This document shows, piece after piece, positions 41,881 through 54,300 of a stretch of 64,000 bases of DNA. Within the stretch, counting starts at the first letter, position 1. Each line of letters opens with the position of its first letter. The stretch spans positions 124,001-188,000 of the forward strand of contig JADDOH010023150.1 in the NCBI GenBank assembly GCA_016648135.1, in the 5' to 3' direction. Source of the stretch: Agrypnia vestita (lineage: Eukaryota > Arthropoda > Insecta > Trichoptera > Phryganeidae). The position numbers were made by a program, and so were the translations under genes. The notes below the pieces were generated by a model that worked only from the letters and a program-made list of their open reading frames with translations, had not been told where the DNA came from and made no database searches.

Positions 41881-43459
41881 AGTTTCAGTAGAAAGTCTAT
41901 TTCTGATGTCTGTTTCCATAAGAAACAGATGCTCGGCGTTTGCACTGCTATGTGGCGATGTGAGCGAATTGGGCCAGCAATGGAAATATTCGCGACGAAT
42001 CGCCATTCTTTATTTTAGACACATGAAGCTAAAAATCATCTGGTTTAATTATCTGTTCCTCTTGAAATGGGAGACTTGTATTTCTAAGAACTCGCCATTC
42101 CCGGTCTAGCTCCGTCAGGTTTGTTGGACATAATTTTGAAAGTAAAGATAGTTAAATGAAAACTAAGTAAAGTGTAGCAGACTCAACTCATTAATAAAAT
42201 ATTTAAAGTTAAGGATATAAATATTACTTGGAAACATTTGCCCCAAATGAACTATAGATGGTACAGAACATTCAATATTTGGGTCCATCAATGTCTCAGG
42301 GTTTATAAACCTTAAGGTCTTCAGCCTTTGTCTCTGCTCATCTTCAAAGGGGAAGCGAAAATTTTTTGTCTGTTTCCCACAAATGTGAATATTTTTGTTC
42401 ATAATGCAGCTTTACTTTTTTTAGTGGGAGTAACATTCCGCTCTTCATCACTGTTACTGCTTATCTCCATAATTGAGTTCAATTAAATTGAGCAGAAAGC
42501 TGAACAATATCGGAAGATAGAAATCAAAACCACTCATTATTATTTTTAGGTTAAGTTTACAGATTAGATTACACTTTGGTTATGTAAGTTTCTCCCTTCG
42601 AGACGAGACATTTCGTTTTGTCTGCGGTAGTATGAAAGAAACGGAACATTTATTAGCTTTTTTTCACGAATGAAAAGGAAATTATACCCATTCAGCCTAA
42701 TGAGCTGTTATTTTGTAAAATTGTACAATTTGTAATTTTGTTAATTGAAATACTTAGATTCTGGGACTGAAGATCGTAGGATTGCAGGAAAAGCTTAAAG
42801 TACGTAGATCTACGTAAAAATACGTAGAGTTCGCGTGCGTTCGCGTGCAAAATAAAGATAGTTTCACCGTATATTGTTTATGCTTCGAGAAATGCGTGCG
42901 ATCGTGAACAATCTGCCAAATTTTATTTAAATGACAGTTTGGAAACAAATGATTTCACTTCAATGATATTAGTTAAAATATTGTATTCATTTCTATTGGT
43001 GAAAATCTGCTTGGATATGATAAGAATAACCTTGTACATAATTTCTCTAAAATGCCAGTGAATGTATGGACTCACTAGAAAAACAGATTCACTGTAACAT
43101 ATACAAAAGAAAAGAAAAGAAACAACAACAACAACAATCTGCATGAAGTTTTTTTTTTTTTTAATGTATTTTCAATAATCTTCCTCCCTTTCCCTAATTT
43201 AGCCTGTGTTATTCTAGTATGAAAAGATACTAGAAGAGTGAGCCCTTTACTGCGCCCTGAGAACTATGTGTTTTGTTCTGAGACATGATTAAACAAATAT
43301 ATGAACATTTTAAAGTAAGATTAAAACATATATGTACCATGATAAAGCTGCCAAAATATTATAGTTATTCTATCTGTGATATTATTTATTGTTTAATGTT
43401 ATGTATTGTATATTTATATGAGTATGCAATGTAAATTTATAGGATAAAATAAATGTATA

Positions 43460-43697
43460 AATGGTTTAAAATATTTATTATTTTATTTAACTTTTATTGA
43501 AATAAATGAAATTTTCGTAGTCGATATAAGTTATTGTAATAATACTTCAACATTTTGTAAAAAATAAGTCAGAAATATTGAAAAAAGAAATGCAACTATT
43601 GATATTAGGTCATGGTTGCTTGAACATTTTAGACTCATAACATAGGCAGGAATCTACCAGCCAAGTTTCTGCTGCTAGCTCTGGTACACCCTGTATA
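43460..43697. repeat. ACACCCTGTA foldback family, right half
   Basis: TTTATTTAACTTTTATTGAAATAAATG, then ATTGATATTAGGTCATGG and CTGCTGCTAGCTCTGG before TACACCCTGTATA. The last 80 bases are nearly identical to 59170-59254. Confidence 0.65.
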
Positions 43698-43734
43698 ACG
43701 TTTTCAAAATCATTTCTTGAAAAATGGCTTTTTT

Positions 43735-44305
43735 TGTGAGTTTAACGATTTTTGAAAAAAAAATTTGTACTTTGGATTTTGAACCAACGGTGTTCCCGCA
43801 TACTTCAAAATATTTTTTTGAGTCCCTAGAATTAACGAGGTTGTACGATGACGAACGTCTCGCCACCATCGCACGCGGGTCGGATATTAGAAAGAAAGAT
43901 TTTCCTTTCCAATCGCCGCCGATATGATTGACTGTAAATGACACCCGAGATACACTGGGCCAAAGCTAACTACGACACAGTGGACAAAATGGTACTTGCG
44001 GTTTCCTGGGAAGGCGGGTGCCGCTTCAATCGAGATTCTCCTGGCTTCGTCAAATCCGGAACAGTTGGTGTATCTCTTCCGGAAGGCTAAATGGAACTGA
44101 ACTTGAACACAAACGAAGAGGAATGTCGATTCCCATCGAAAAACGACACTTGACACGCATTTCACCTGTCACTGCGCGGATTTTTAAAAATTCGAATCCT
44201 GGCCAGCGATTGGCGCAGGACACATCAGGCCAGCCCAACCAATCAAATCTTGGCGCGGCCCGCGCGCAGCGATCACGAAACAGAGGTTCTACTGTAGTAA
44301 GGCCC
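43735..44305. repeat. pogo/Tigger-like MITE remnant
   Basis: Right end CAGAGGTTCTACTGTAGTA (about 44281-44300) matches the termini of 33122-33599 and 49104-49627. GAATTAACGAGGTTGTACGA at 43829 is another such end. Probably two nested or composite remnants. A 96-99 codon overlapping frame pair in it has no domain. Confidence 0.4.
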
Positions 44306-44344
44306 ATGAAAATGTGAATAAATAAATAAAGAAAAAGCATTTGT

Positions 44345-47300
44345 TTTCAAAGCATTTATTTCCAATACAAATGGACACTCATTGCAAACATACTCAAAAG
44401 TTTTAGCCAAAGACTTTTACAAAAAACTTATAAATATAGTTCATTACCATTACCCACCAATTTCATTATAACAGATACTCAAAAATAATCATTTCATATT
44501 ATATATGTATAAGGATTCCTAAAAACACTTTATGGATTAAATTATTTATTATCCATCTAGACACAAAATCGAACAAAGAACAAAAATTGCTTTGCGTTTT
44601 ACATCATTAATAAATATTCAGCTAGTGTCCGAGTTTCGCCAAAATTATCTTATTGTGCATTCAAATTGGGAATTAAAAGCAATTCTGCAGTCCATCTGCA
44701 ATGATTGATCAAGCAGATGCCGATATTTGATACTCACGAATATTAAATAGATATATTTTTCATCAATATCAAGCACAGTGCGATTTTACGTATTCCAGTG
44801 TAACAATAGGAAACTACGACTATTTCTGGTGATGTCTCTTAAAAAATTTAAACACTCATTCTTGTTAAAAACGTATTTTATAACAATGTATGGTGTATCC
44901 TACAAGGGATCTGAAACATTAGCAAACGAATGAACGGCTGTGAAAACCTGAGCAAATAAACATTGATTTAATTTTAGAAAGTTCATATTGAAATAATATT
45001 AATTTCAACTCAACATCAACATCACTCAAAGATGACAAATGAAGAACCACAAACCCTTACGCCGTGGACCATGCCCTGGATGAACAGTATGCGAACAAAC
45101 ATCTAGCTAAAGAATCTTATTTTCATGAGATCTTGAGTTATTTAAATTTAAAATGGTTAGGTAACTAACTGACTGGCTAACCTCGCATTCAACAATATTT
45201 CTATCCATTGAACTAAAGTTTTTGCTGTAGCTATGAATATCATGATTCAGATTACCCATTCATCTCATCCGCTCAGCATTTGACCAGAACTGAAGGAAAC
45301 TCCAGATACCCACTAAATAAAGTGCAGTGGACTATACAGTTACGATCACGGCATTCCCAAATTGAAGGCACAAATTTTGATTTCGTTTGATTTAAAAATC
45401 TTCCGAGAAATGCGCGAGATTATTTTGTGTCTTACAGAGTAAACCTAGAACTATAGTTATTATTTCACTATAGTAAAATAATACAGAGACAACATACAAA
45501 ATCGAAATAATTATATTTACAACATGGGATAACCGCTGATGAGAAATGTGTAAGCATTGTGTGTTATTGATCTACGATATTTGTTCTTCCGCATTAAATA
45601 ATAATATAATCCGTTACGACAATGTTGTAGCAATACTACACCAGGCGCGAAGATCTTTCCAAGACGGGCAGCATGACAAATCTGACACTTGAAATACAAA
45701 GTATTTTTATTTTACAATTATTACGATGTGTATCTTCAAGCGCACTATCATTCAAGTGAGAGATTTGTTGCGCTACCAGGAGCAAGTTATGTTTACACAA
45801 CTCAAGGAGGACACTCAAGTATTTGCTTGTTATCTTTGAAAAATGGCTCGACTAAAATGAAATTTATATGCTTATAAAATACTCTTGAATAGTTTCAAAG
45901 TCCATTATAGTAAAAGCAAATGTGCACTGCTATGAGTGAGGAATGATGAAGGTGAAGAATATCGTTGTTACTTATAAAAAGCGTACACGACAATGGGTGG
46001 GCCACAAATCACGCTACACAGATAACCAATGGACAAATATATTATTAAATGATAAGGTCGAGGGCATATGGAAAATTGTATCTTAACTCATTTATTGCTA
46101 ACAATGCGCAATGCACAGAGACTGTAATATGATTGGGACGGGCACACCGTGCTAGGTGCGTTGGCCCGCCTTTTCCATTTTAACTGAATTTAAACACAAA
46201 GAGCACTGTAGTTTTGAGCTGTTTCTTGACTCAGCACAAGGCGATTTATCGCTCTCCGTCAGTTCAAATTGATTCATCTAATACATCTAACTTCAAAATA
46301 TTCTTGAGCGGTATATGAGGAGACAAAAAATGATGCCGAAGGTCTCGATGGAAATACAAAATTGTGGTAGTCACGGGGAATACTTGTAATGTATCCAGCT
46401 ATGTGTCTACAATGGATAAGGATGTTGTCGAAGTAGGGAATTTTTCAGCTACATTGAATGTAATAAATTTGAGAATGCATGTTAAATAAAAAGATACACA
46501 ATAATGTTTTTGATCTTGAATGTCCGGATTGAGCAATGTAAATTATACTCAAGAAGAAAGGCCACGATAATTGACAAAATGCTTCTTGAAGTCCGGCTCC
46601 GCAAATAAAATATCTATCGATGGCGTTAGTCAGATACCTTGTACGTAATAATTGAAAATACAAAATAACATCTCCTTAACAAGAAGGTTTTTTTAACATT
46701 TAAACATTGTGCACGAGCTTGATTTGTGAGTGTCTTCTGAAAATAATATATTAACACTAAAATACAAAATACCGAAATCGCCCTGACATGAAATTAAATT
46801 CCTTATAAATTCATGGTCTCGAAAACGGTATTAAGGACCGGCGCCGACTACTGCGTTATCATTAATGTTGTACGAAAGACACATTTTTTTAAATACTAGG
46901 CATATTTAAAAGTTGTAAGAGGTACCCATTTCAATATCAAAAGCTCCGACAAAAATCTCGTTGCAGGAAGGTGACTGATGTCATGTTACAAATGATACTC
47001 CACAATTGTACACCAAACGCGAGCGAACATAAATTAGATCCTGTCAAATATGAGAAAATTAATAAAAATATATCTTCTCATATACAAAAGGACGTTGATT
47101 AATTTTTTTATTTAACATACCTACATAATTTGAAAATAAAAAAATGATTTGGACAATATAAATTGCTTATTCTGAAAATAAATATACAAAAAATTTGATT
47201 ACACAGTGATAATTTTGGGTTAAAACATTTTTTTTTACAAATACACGTGTGTCTCGTTATGCATCTCATTAACCCCATCTCAAGTGACGCTGAACATATT

Positions 47301-50300
47301 CAGTGTTGACAGCTTTCCACCAAGGACCGGCGACGTGGTGTGATTTAATCTCTATAATATCTCAAATATCCTTGTATTTCATCTTGGTATTAGTGTGGCG
47401 ATACCTGCCGACATTTATGTGGTGACACAAACACAAAAATGTGAATTTTCATAAATGACAGAGCGCTCATTATTCATTACCATTTTTTTAGTCTGGTGAT
47501 ACCGAATCAGTACCATAAGGGCCGGATGTACCAACTTCAATTGATCTCGGTTAAGCCGGTACGCATGCACTGTGCGCAATTCTTGACATTTGTCATCAAA
47601 ATCGTTTTTATTCACTATTTCGAAACTGTAATGTCGAAATGTACAATATTATATAGGACTACAGATTTTTCTGATGATCAACTAATTCTATAGTATATCT
47701 TTGACAGGAAAAGTAATTTACATACATCTCGAATGGTATTTTTTTAGGTTTTTACGACCGTTCAGAATCTTCTGATTTGTGTTTTCTGGGGTAATGTGCC
47801 GTGATGATGGACCCTGCAATGGGATCCAAACGTCTGTCGTAGAAAAGTGGTAAAAACACGGTTTATTAATTACCCTGGAAAACACAAAACAGAAGAATAC
47901 TCTTTCGTCAGAAGAAATAGATTTGGCGCAAGTTAAAATGAATTTTACCTAATTGACAGTAAATTTGTTTTCTACATCTCATCATATACCAGGTTTTGAT
48001 AACTTTACTGTTATATATGCCACCGGGTATATGAAAAGGTTGGAGGTTGATGTATCCGGAGTACAGTCACGACAATTTCAAAACATTGAATAAAAAATAT
48101 TTTGATGATAGATATCAAAAATCATGCGTACTGACTTAAACTTGGATTTGTATGGAAATTTACAATTTTTTGCAAGCATTTTCGCAAATCAAATGGTTAT
48201 ATCACAGAATATTTGAGAAATCTGTCAATTATGAGAAATTAATAGTCCATTATTTATTTATTTTATATTTTAATGGTCAAAAAAGATAAGTTGTAATGCA
48301 ACGCAAATGTGAAGAGTACAATATTCATTTTTCGTACTTCACATAACCATTGTCGCGGTACTTGAAAGGCGCTATAGCGTACAAAAGGGGACTGTGCATT
48401 GCCATTATTTGAGGCACATGTGTATTAGTTTCACAAATAGAATATAGAATAGAATCTGTCAAATAATTTTTTTTATTATCAGAACATTAGCGAGTAATTT
48501 CCAAGTACATATACACAAACTAAAAAAAACCTATTAAAATACTCATAAATAAAAATTATACATGATTCTATTTACAAGCCAGAATTTTTTTAATAAAATT
48601 TTTTAATTCAATATTTTTATGCTTAGATCGCGAGTGCACTCAGTACACGGTTGTAATATTCGAAAATCAAAAATATACTACATTATAAAACTATAAAAAG
48701 TAAATGTCTAATTCATGTATCAAAATTCGAAATTTCCAAAATGTAAAAAATTGCATACATAGATTGCAAGTATGAATGATGATGATATTGAATGAATAAA
48801 TTGACATAAAAGTCATTCTAAATCAGGCTCGTGTAGTCGGTACAATCAGTGTATGTAAATACTTATTTTGGAAAAAAAAGGTAATTTAAATATTTATCTG
48901 ACAGAATATTACGGTATATAAAAATCTTAATAAAATATATTGTGATAGGAATGTAGAAATTCTTGTTAAGTAAAGTTTATTTCAAAGTACTGACTACACC
49001 TCGCTGACATTTCCTTGAAATTACATCAGAAATGCTGACAATGATTCCTGCACTTGTATTAGCTCTTCCGCTAAAAAATTAATTATTCAATGTTTTTGAT
49101 AATACAGTAGAACCTAGTCAATTCGAAATTCAAGGGACCCAAAAAAAAATATTTCCCACTATGCAGAACTCCATTAATACAAAATTTAAGGCACAAAAAA
49201 AACCGTGACACGATTGCGAAATTTGCAAAAGTTGTAAGACTCGTGAAAACAGCCATTAATTTTGTGAAAAATGTCTGTATTTTTGCACATTTCAAGAAAT
49301 CATTTCGAAAATGCAATGTTTATTATGCTAATACAAAGATCGTGACATTTCTATTACTAAAGTACCTGATATTGACTATTTGTAATTATCACTTGCGAAA
49401 AAAGGAAATATTTTGTCTATTTTGTCAAATTTAAAATTTTTAGAATTATATGAATATTGATTTACAGCGCAAAGGGCTGAAATTATTTCTGATTACGAGT
49501 TACCGGGGTTTTGAAATGAATGGGATTAATCTATGAAGTAAACATTTTGGGACATGTGGACTTAAATAATTTTGAATAATTGTGAATTTCAAATTATCGG
49601 GTTTCGAATTAACGGGGTTTTACTGTACGCATCTACGCGGCGATTCTCCTAATATATATTTTTATTATGTTAAGTAACCACAGGGTTGAAACATGTCTTG
49701 AAAGTCACTTACGAACAACGCAAAGTCGAGCTGCGACTGCGCCAATGGTGTTTAACAATACATAATATAATTGATACATACCGACCTTTATGATATAAGT
49801 CTCAATCGCGTGTACTTGTGCCGTTACAGGTAAGATTTAATCAGACAAAATAATTTTATTTAAGAAGATTTAATTAACGAGACTATGAAGTTCAATTGGT
49901 AAAATAAAGATATTAGCAACCGTATCAAATAATGCAAAAATAAACCAAATTTTCGTAACTTGCAGGAATGCCAAGCCAATACAGTTCAATTAAAAAATCA
50001 CTTTATGACTTTCACATTAAATAAACGTCTGAAAAAATTTCGCAGGTCTGAAGGAATAAAAAAAATCATTTGAGTGTTTTTATTTGTGGCGAGCGTGAGC
50101 AGATCTAGCAGCACGACGAATTAGCTCGTAAATGCTGCTGTAATTCTATTAATTCACAAAGCATTCCAACTTCCTGCGAGGGCAACTGAGGCAGCGCGCG
50201 GCTCGGTCCCTTTGACATGTTCTATCCACACTCACATGATTAATCTTGTTTCATCATTTGGACCAGCACCGACTATTTATCATCACGCCATTAATTGTAA

Positions 50301-51164
50301 TAATTCATTTTTGACTAACTAATTAAGATTAATTTCTCAATAATGTTTACATCTTTTCAGAGATGAGCATTTCATATAATATCGTGTATTTTATTACACG
50401 ATTTAAACACCATTATTTTCATTGCATGTTATACAAATCAGGACGATTGCGAAACGTCGGTTTTAAAGTCATGCATTAAAATAAAATATGTTTTGACGAA
50501 TTGACGAAATGCCTAAAGAGTAATCTCTTATTTTGAGAGCGGTCTAATTCATAAACGGCAATGGCCGACATTAATAACCCGGTTTACAACCTCATCAAAC
50601 GTTTGTTAATTAGTTATAACGTAACACACGGTAGCACTAAAATATCAGTTTCCTGAAACGGAGTCTTTAAAAAAATAATGAACATAATTTTATTAAACTA
50701 CAAAGTGTAGGGTCCGTGGGTTCACTCGACGGGGTATAGTTCTCGGTGTATTACGTTCCCATAATGGACTTGAGCATAAAATAGTTGGTGAAAAGATTTT
50801 TTACTAGTGAATGTTAAAACGATTTGTGATTCGATAATGCAATTAATTTTCAAACAGATATAATCCTTTTGATCTGTGATATGTTAAAAGCTAGTTTAAG
50901 TAAACTTGTACAGATTTTTACCTTAGATTTAAAATAGAGAATGTCAATCTCAAGCAGAATTATAAATCACCAATTTAATACATCCAATAGATATTTGTGT
51001 GAAGTCCGAGGTTTGGTGCTCAAGACCGACGGAACGCGTTTACGAATCCAAGAACTGCCATAGTTCGCTTCTCAGTACACAGGATTATGATATTACAATA
51101 TCGACTATTTTATGAGACGAACTGGCAATTGTCGCGATGTGTAAATGGATTAACGAATGCCACC
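44345..51164 (-). other. Region between convergent genes; possible long 3' UTR of the minus-strand gene
   Basis: No exon was found here. Apart from the MITE at 49104-49627 it is poorer in recognisable repeats than the rest of the window. Minus-strand AATAAA signals exist, for example TTTATT on + near 44356 and near 50080. Either a 3' UTR of up to several kb for the 51165-63838 gene or plain intergenic DNA. Confidence 0.3.
49104..49627. mobile_element. pogo/Tigger-like MITE
   Basis: Left TACAGTAGAACCTAGTCAAT then TCGAAATTC; right AATTATCGGGTTTCGAATTA then ACGGGGTTTTACTGTA. Inverted termini and TA borders, about 524 bp, no transposase frame. Confidence 0.65.
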
Positions 51165-51301
51165 CTAATTGTTGTTCCAAGGCCTGGAAGAGCCGTGCGG
51201 GGGCAGAGCACCCTGCGGCAGAAGGTCTAAGAGATACTGCCGCTGAAGCTCGGCGGCCCGTTGCAGCTCGGACATGGAGACGCCGCCCTTTGCCGCCGAC
51301 G
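51165..51301 (-). CDS. Unidentified minus-strand gene, last coding exon
   Basis: Acceptor AATTTTCAG; 44 residues after the split Thr codon, with a predicted amphipathic helix SMSELQRAAELQRQYLLDLL and the end SSRPWNNN, then TAG. Confidence 0.8.
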
Positions 51302-54300
51302 CTGAAAATTACACAATTATGAGAGCAAGGTTTCTAATTTGACATTGAGCATATTGCAATTAAAATGCATAAGGCAGTGAATCTCGTCGAATACATTCCC
51401 ACTTAATGGGACCACAAGGCGCCAACCGTGTTGGTTAGAACTCAACAGTAAACACGCCTTTAGTGTGACAGGCCCAATCACGTGGAATAGGCTATCCCTG
51501 ATATGAGTACAGCTCAGAATCTCACTTTCAGCAAATGACTGGAGACCACGCTATTCTCAAAGAGCTACAAAAAAACTTTATTGGACTGTGTCCGTTAATT
51601 TCAATAAATAAAAAAAATAAATAAAAATAATAAACCAAATTAACAATGCCTCTGGGATAATCTACATTGATAAACAGCGCAATAAAAATAAACAAATTTA
51701 TTTATTTTTATTGATATTCTTACACGCCAACAAAAGATATGAAGAGAAAGAAAGACATTTCGAGGACACATTACATAACTCGGGGTACTCACTGAGTCCA
51801 GCAGCCTGCGCCATGGCCAGCTGGTAAGGATACAGCAGCGGGGAGAACTGCATCAGGGCTGCTGGGTTCACCCCGCTAGCTGCAGACAGGCCTAGAACAC
51901 ACGCAATGCATTTTGTCAGTACTATTCATATATTAGGGGTGTAAAAGCAAAGGCAGCAATATTAAAAAAATTGTGCATGCATCAAATTCCCAAGATGTTT
52001 CATGTGAGAAAATGGCCGATTCATACTAAAGTACAATTTTAGAATGAAACATAATAGCAAAAACAGTAATATCACATACAAAGATCAGATAAAGGAATTG
52101 TAATTAATCTGTGTATCATGGAGTGAAACGCAGAGTGTTTTTGGGAAAAGGGATGATTCGAAGAATTGTGTATGACGATATAAGTGTACGTGTCTTTTTC
52201 TAGAAATACTTGAAATTAGGAAAAGTGTTAATATTAATTCATATATTCATTCATATAAATATAATAAATAACCAGACAAAATTTGCGCACAACCTACAAT
52301 TGAATATTTTTCCACTTAAGGGGGTATTCTAGTTAGAAATTTAAAAAAATCAAATTTTTTTTTTGTATATTTCGTAAGTTTAGACATTCAGAATTATGTC
52401 CTCAAAGGAATTTTTCAAAATTCCAATTATTTACCGAGATACATCGATTTCAATGGCGCGGCAAGTAACCGGAACAAATCGAACAATAGAGGGCGCAACG
52501 TTGCAGACTACCTGCAGATGGATTACCTCAGAAAACCTTTCTTATATACTATACCTAAATAATGTATATTTAACTGAAGGTCATATTAACGTATTTTTTT
52601 GAAATCTTTTCGTTCTACTATTTAGTTCAGGTTAGTATCGAGTCAATCTTTAAACATCGTTGACGTGCGTTCTCTGCGAATATTTTACAAATATTTTGAG
52701 AGAATATTACATATAGTTTTTGTGTAAAATGGATAAAAAAGTTCAAAATACATATGGTGCTAAACGTGCATGTAGAAAGACGAAAAGACAATTTAGAGGT
52801 AATCAACATACTGTAGAAGAAGAAATAAGTTTCACTAGTGCATCCGTAGCAAAATTGAAAAGATCGGGTGACGAAGAAATTATAATAGAAAAAAATTACA
52901 GCTATTGCATTTTAGAATTTTTATCTATTTTTACATCACTTTCATTATTAATTCTGTGTTTTAGGTGTAAGCAAAATATAACATTTTCATTGTACGTCAA
53001 AATATAAAAATCATTGAATTCTTTAACTTGATGAGGGCCGTAAATTTTCGGAATTTTTTGTGATTTTTCTTTTTACGAAAAAACCATGAAAACATGCGTA
53101 TATTAAAAAAAAACACACACACATTCATATTATTTTATCGTAAGTGTCGAAATGCAATGATTTTTTTATCATTTAAGTAAAAAAAATAATCTTTTTTTGA
53201 ATTTCCATAATGTTGCCAGCGCAACATTTTCTGAAAAATAATAATAATTTTTTATTTGTTTATTAGAGACAACACTACTATTAATAATAATAATCTTCTT
53301 CTGTGTGATATATTTTGTTGCACGGCACGCCACACGACAGGACATCGCACTCATAACACATAAATATGATACACTTTCACACACACACATATTTCAAATA
53401 AACGCAACAAAATTGCGTGTATTTTTGTTAATAAATCACTATTAGTATTCAATTGAATCATAAACCAACAAAAACTGACAAATATCGCAAAACATATCGT
53501 ATATATTTGTATATACGTGTACAAATAAATCGAAAATCGAAAAAAATAAATCGTATTTCCCGCGCACATTGCGCGTGACCTTGACGATGGAATATTTGAA
53601 TTTCGATTGCACAACACGCGATCGGGGCGCCATCTATGACAATTCTATACGATTTTGACGGCAGAAAAACTTCTGTTTTGATTGTTGATTTAAAATATAA
53701 TCCGTGATGTTTTTGAGTTGAAAATGGAACGACAGGTCACAACAGGATTTCTCTATTGGAAAAAAATTACGTTTTTCAAATTCGATACGCGGCCGTCGAT
53801 AAATAATTTATTTTGTGCCTGTCGGATATATGCGACGCGGCCCAGGAGGGGTTAATATGGACTTTTGCTCCGAAACACATAATGCAGGAATGCGGACCAT
53901 TGAAATTACTATTTTCCTCGCTGTTAGTATTTTCAATGAAGGTTTTATACCCAATCTAAAAATACTAAACGTTATGGGAATCACGATTGGTCCAGAAGCC
54001 CATGCGTTCGCTGGGAACGGGACGAATTTAGATCAAACGCTCTGAAATCCGAGCTTCGGATGCTTCAAATGCTGCTCGACTATAAGAAAGAACTTCAGAT
54101 AATGAACATTTTGAAGTGGAGAAAGGTCCATTATATGAAGCAGGAATCGCCGATTAAAAATATGCAATTATACTGTCCTAAAACTTTACTCAAAACTTTA
54201 AATGCGTTTTTCAAGAAAATTCATTTTTCAAGCTGGCGGACATGATACAGTAGCCGGCAAACATCTTGAAAATTTTCGGCGTAGTGGGGGGAAGTTTGCG

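Noticed and set aside
44018..44340. Overlapping 96-99 codon frames on both strands
   Set aside because: They fall in a locally GC-rich MITE remnant and show no domain on either strand.
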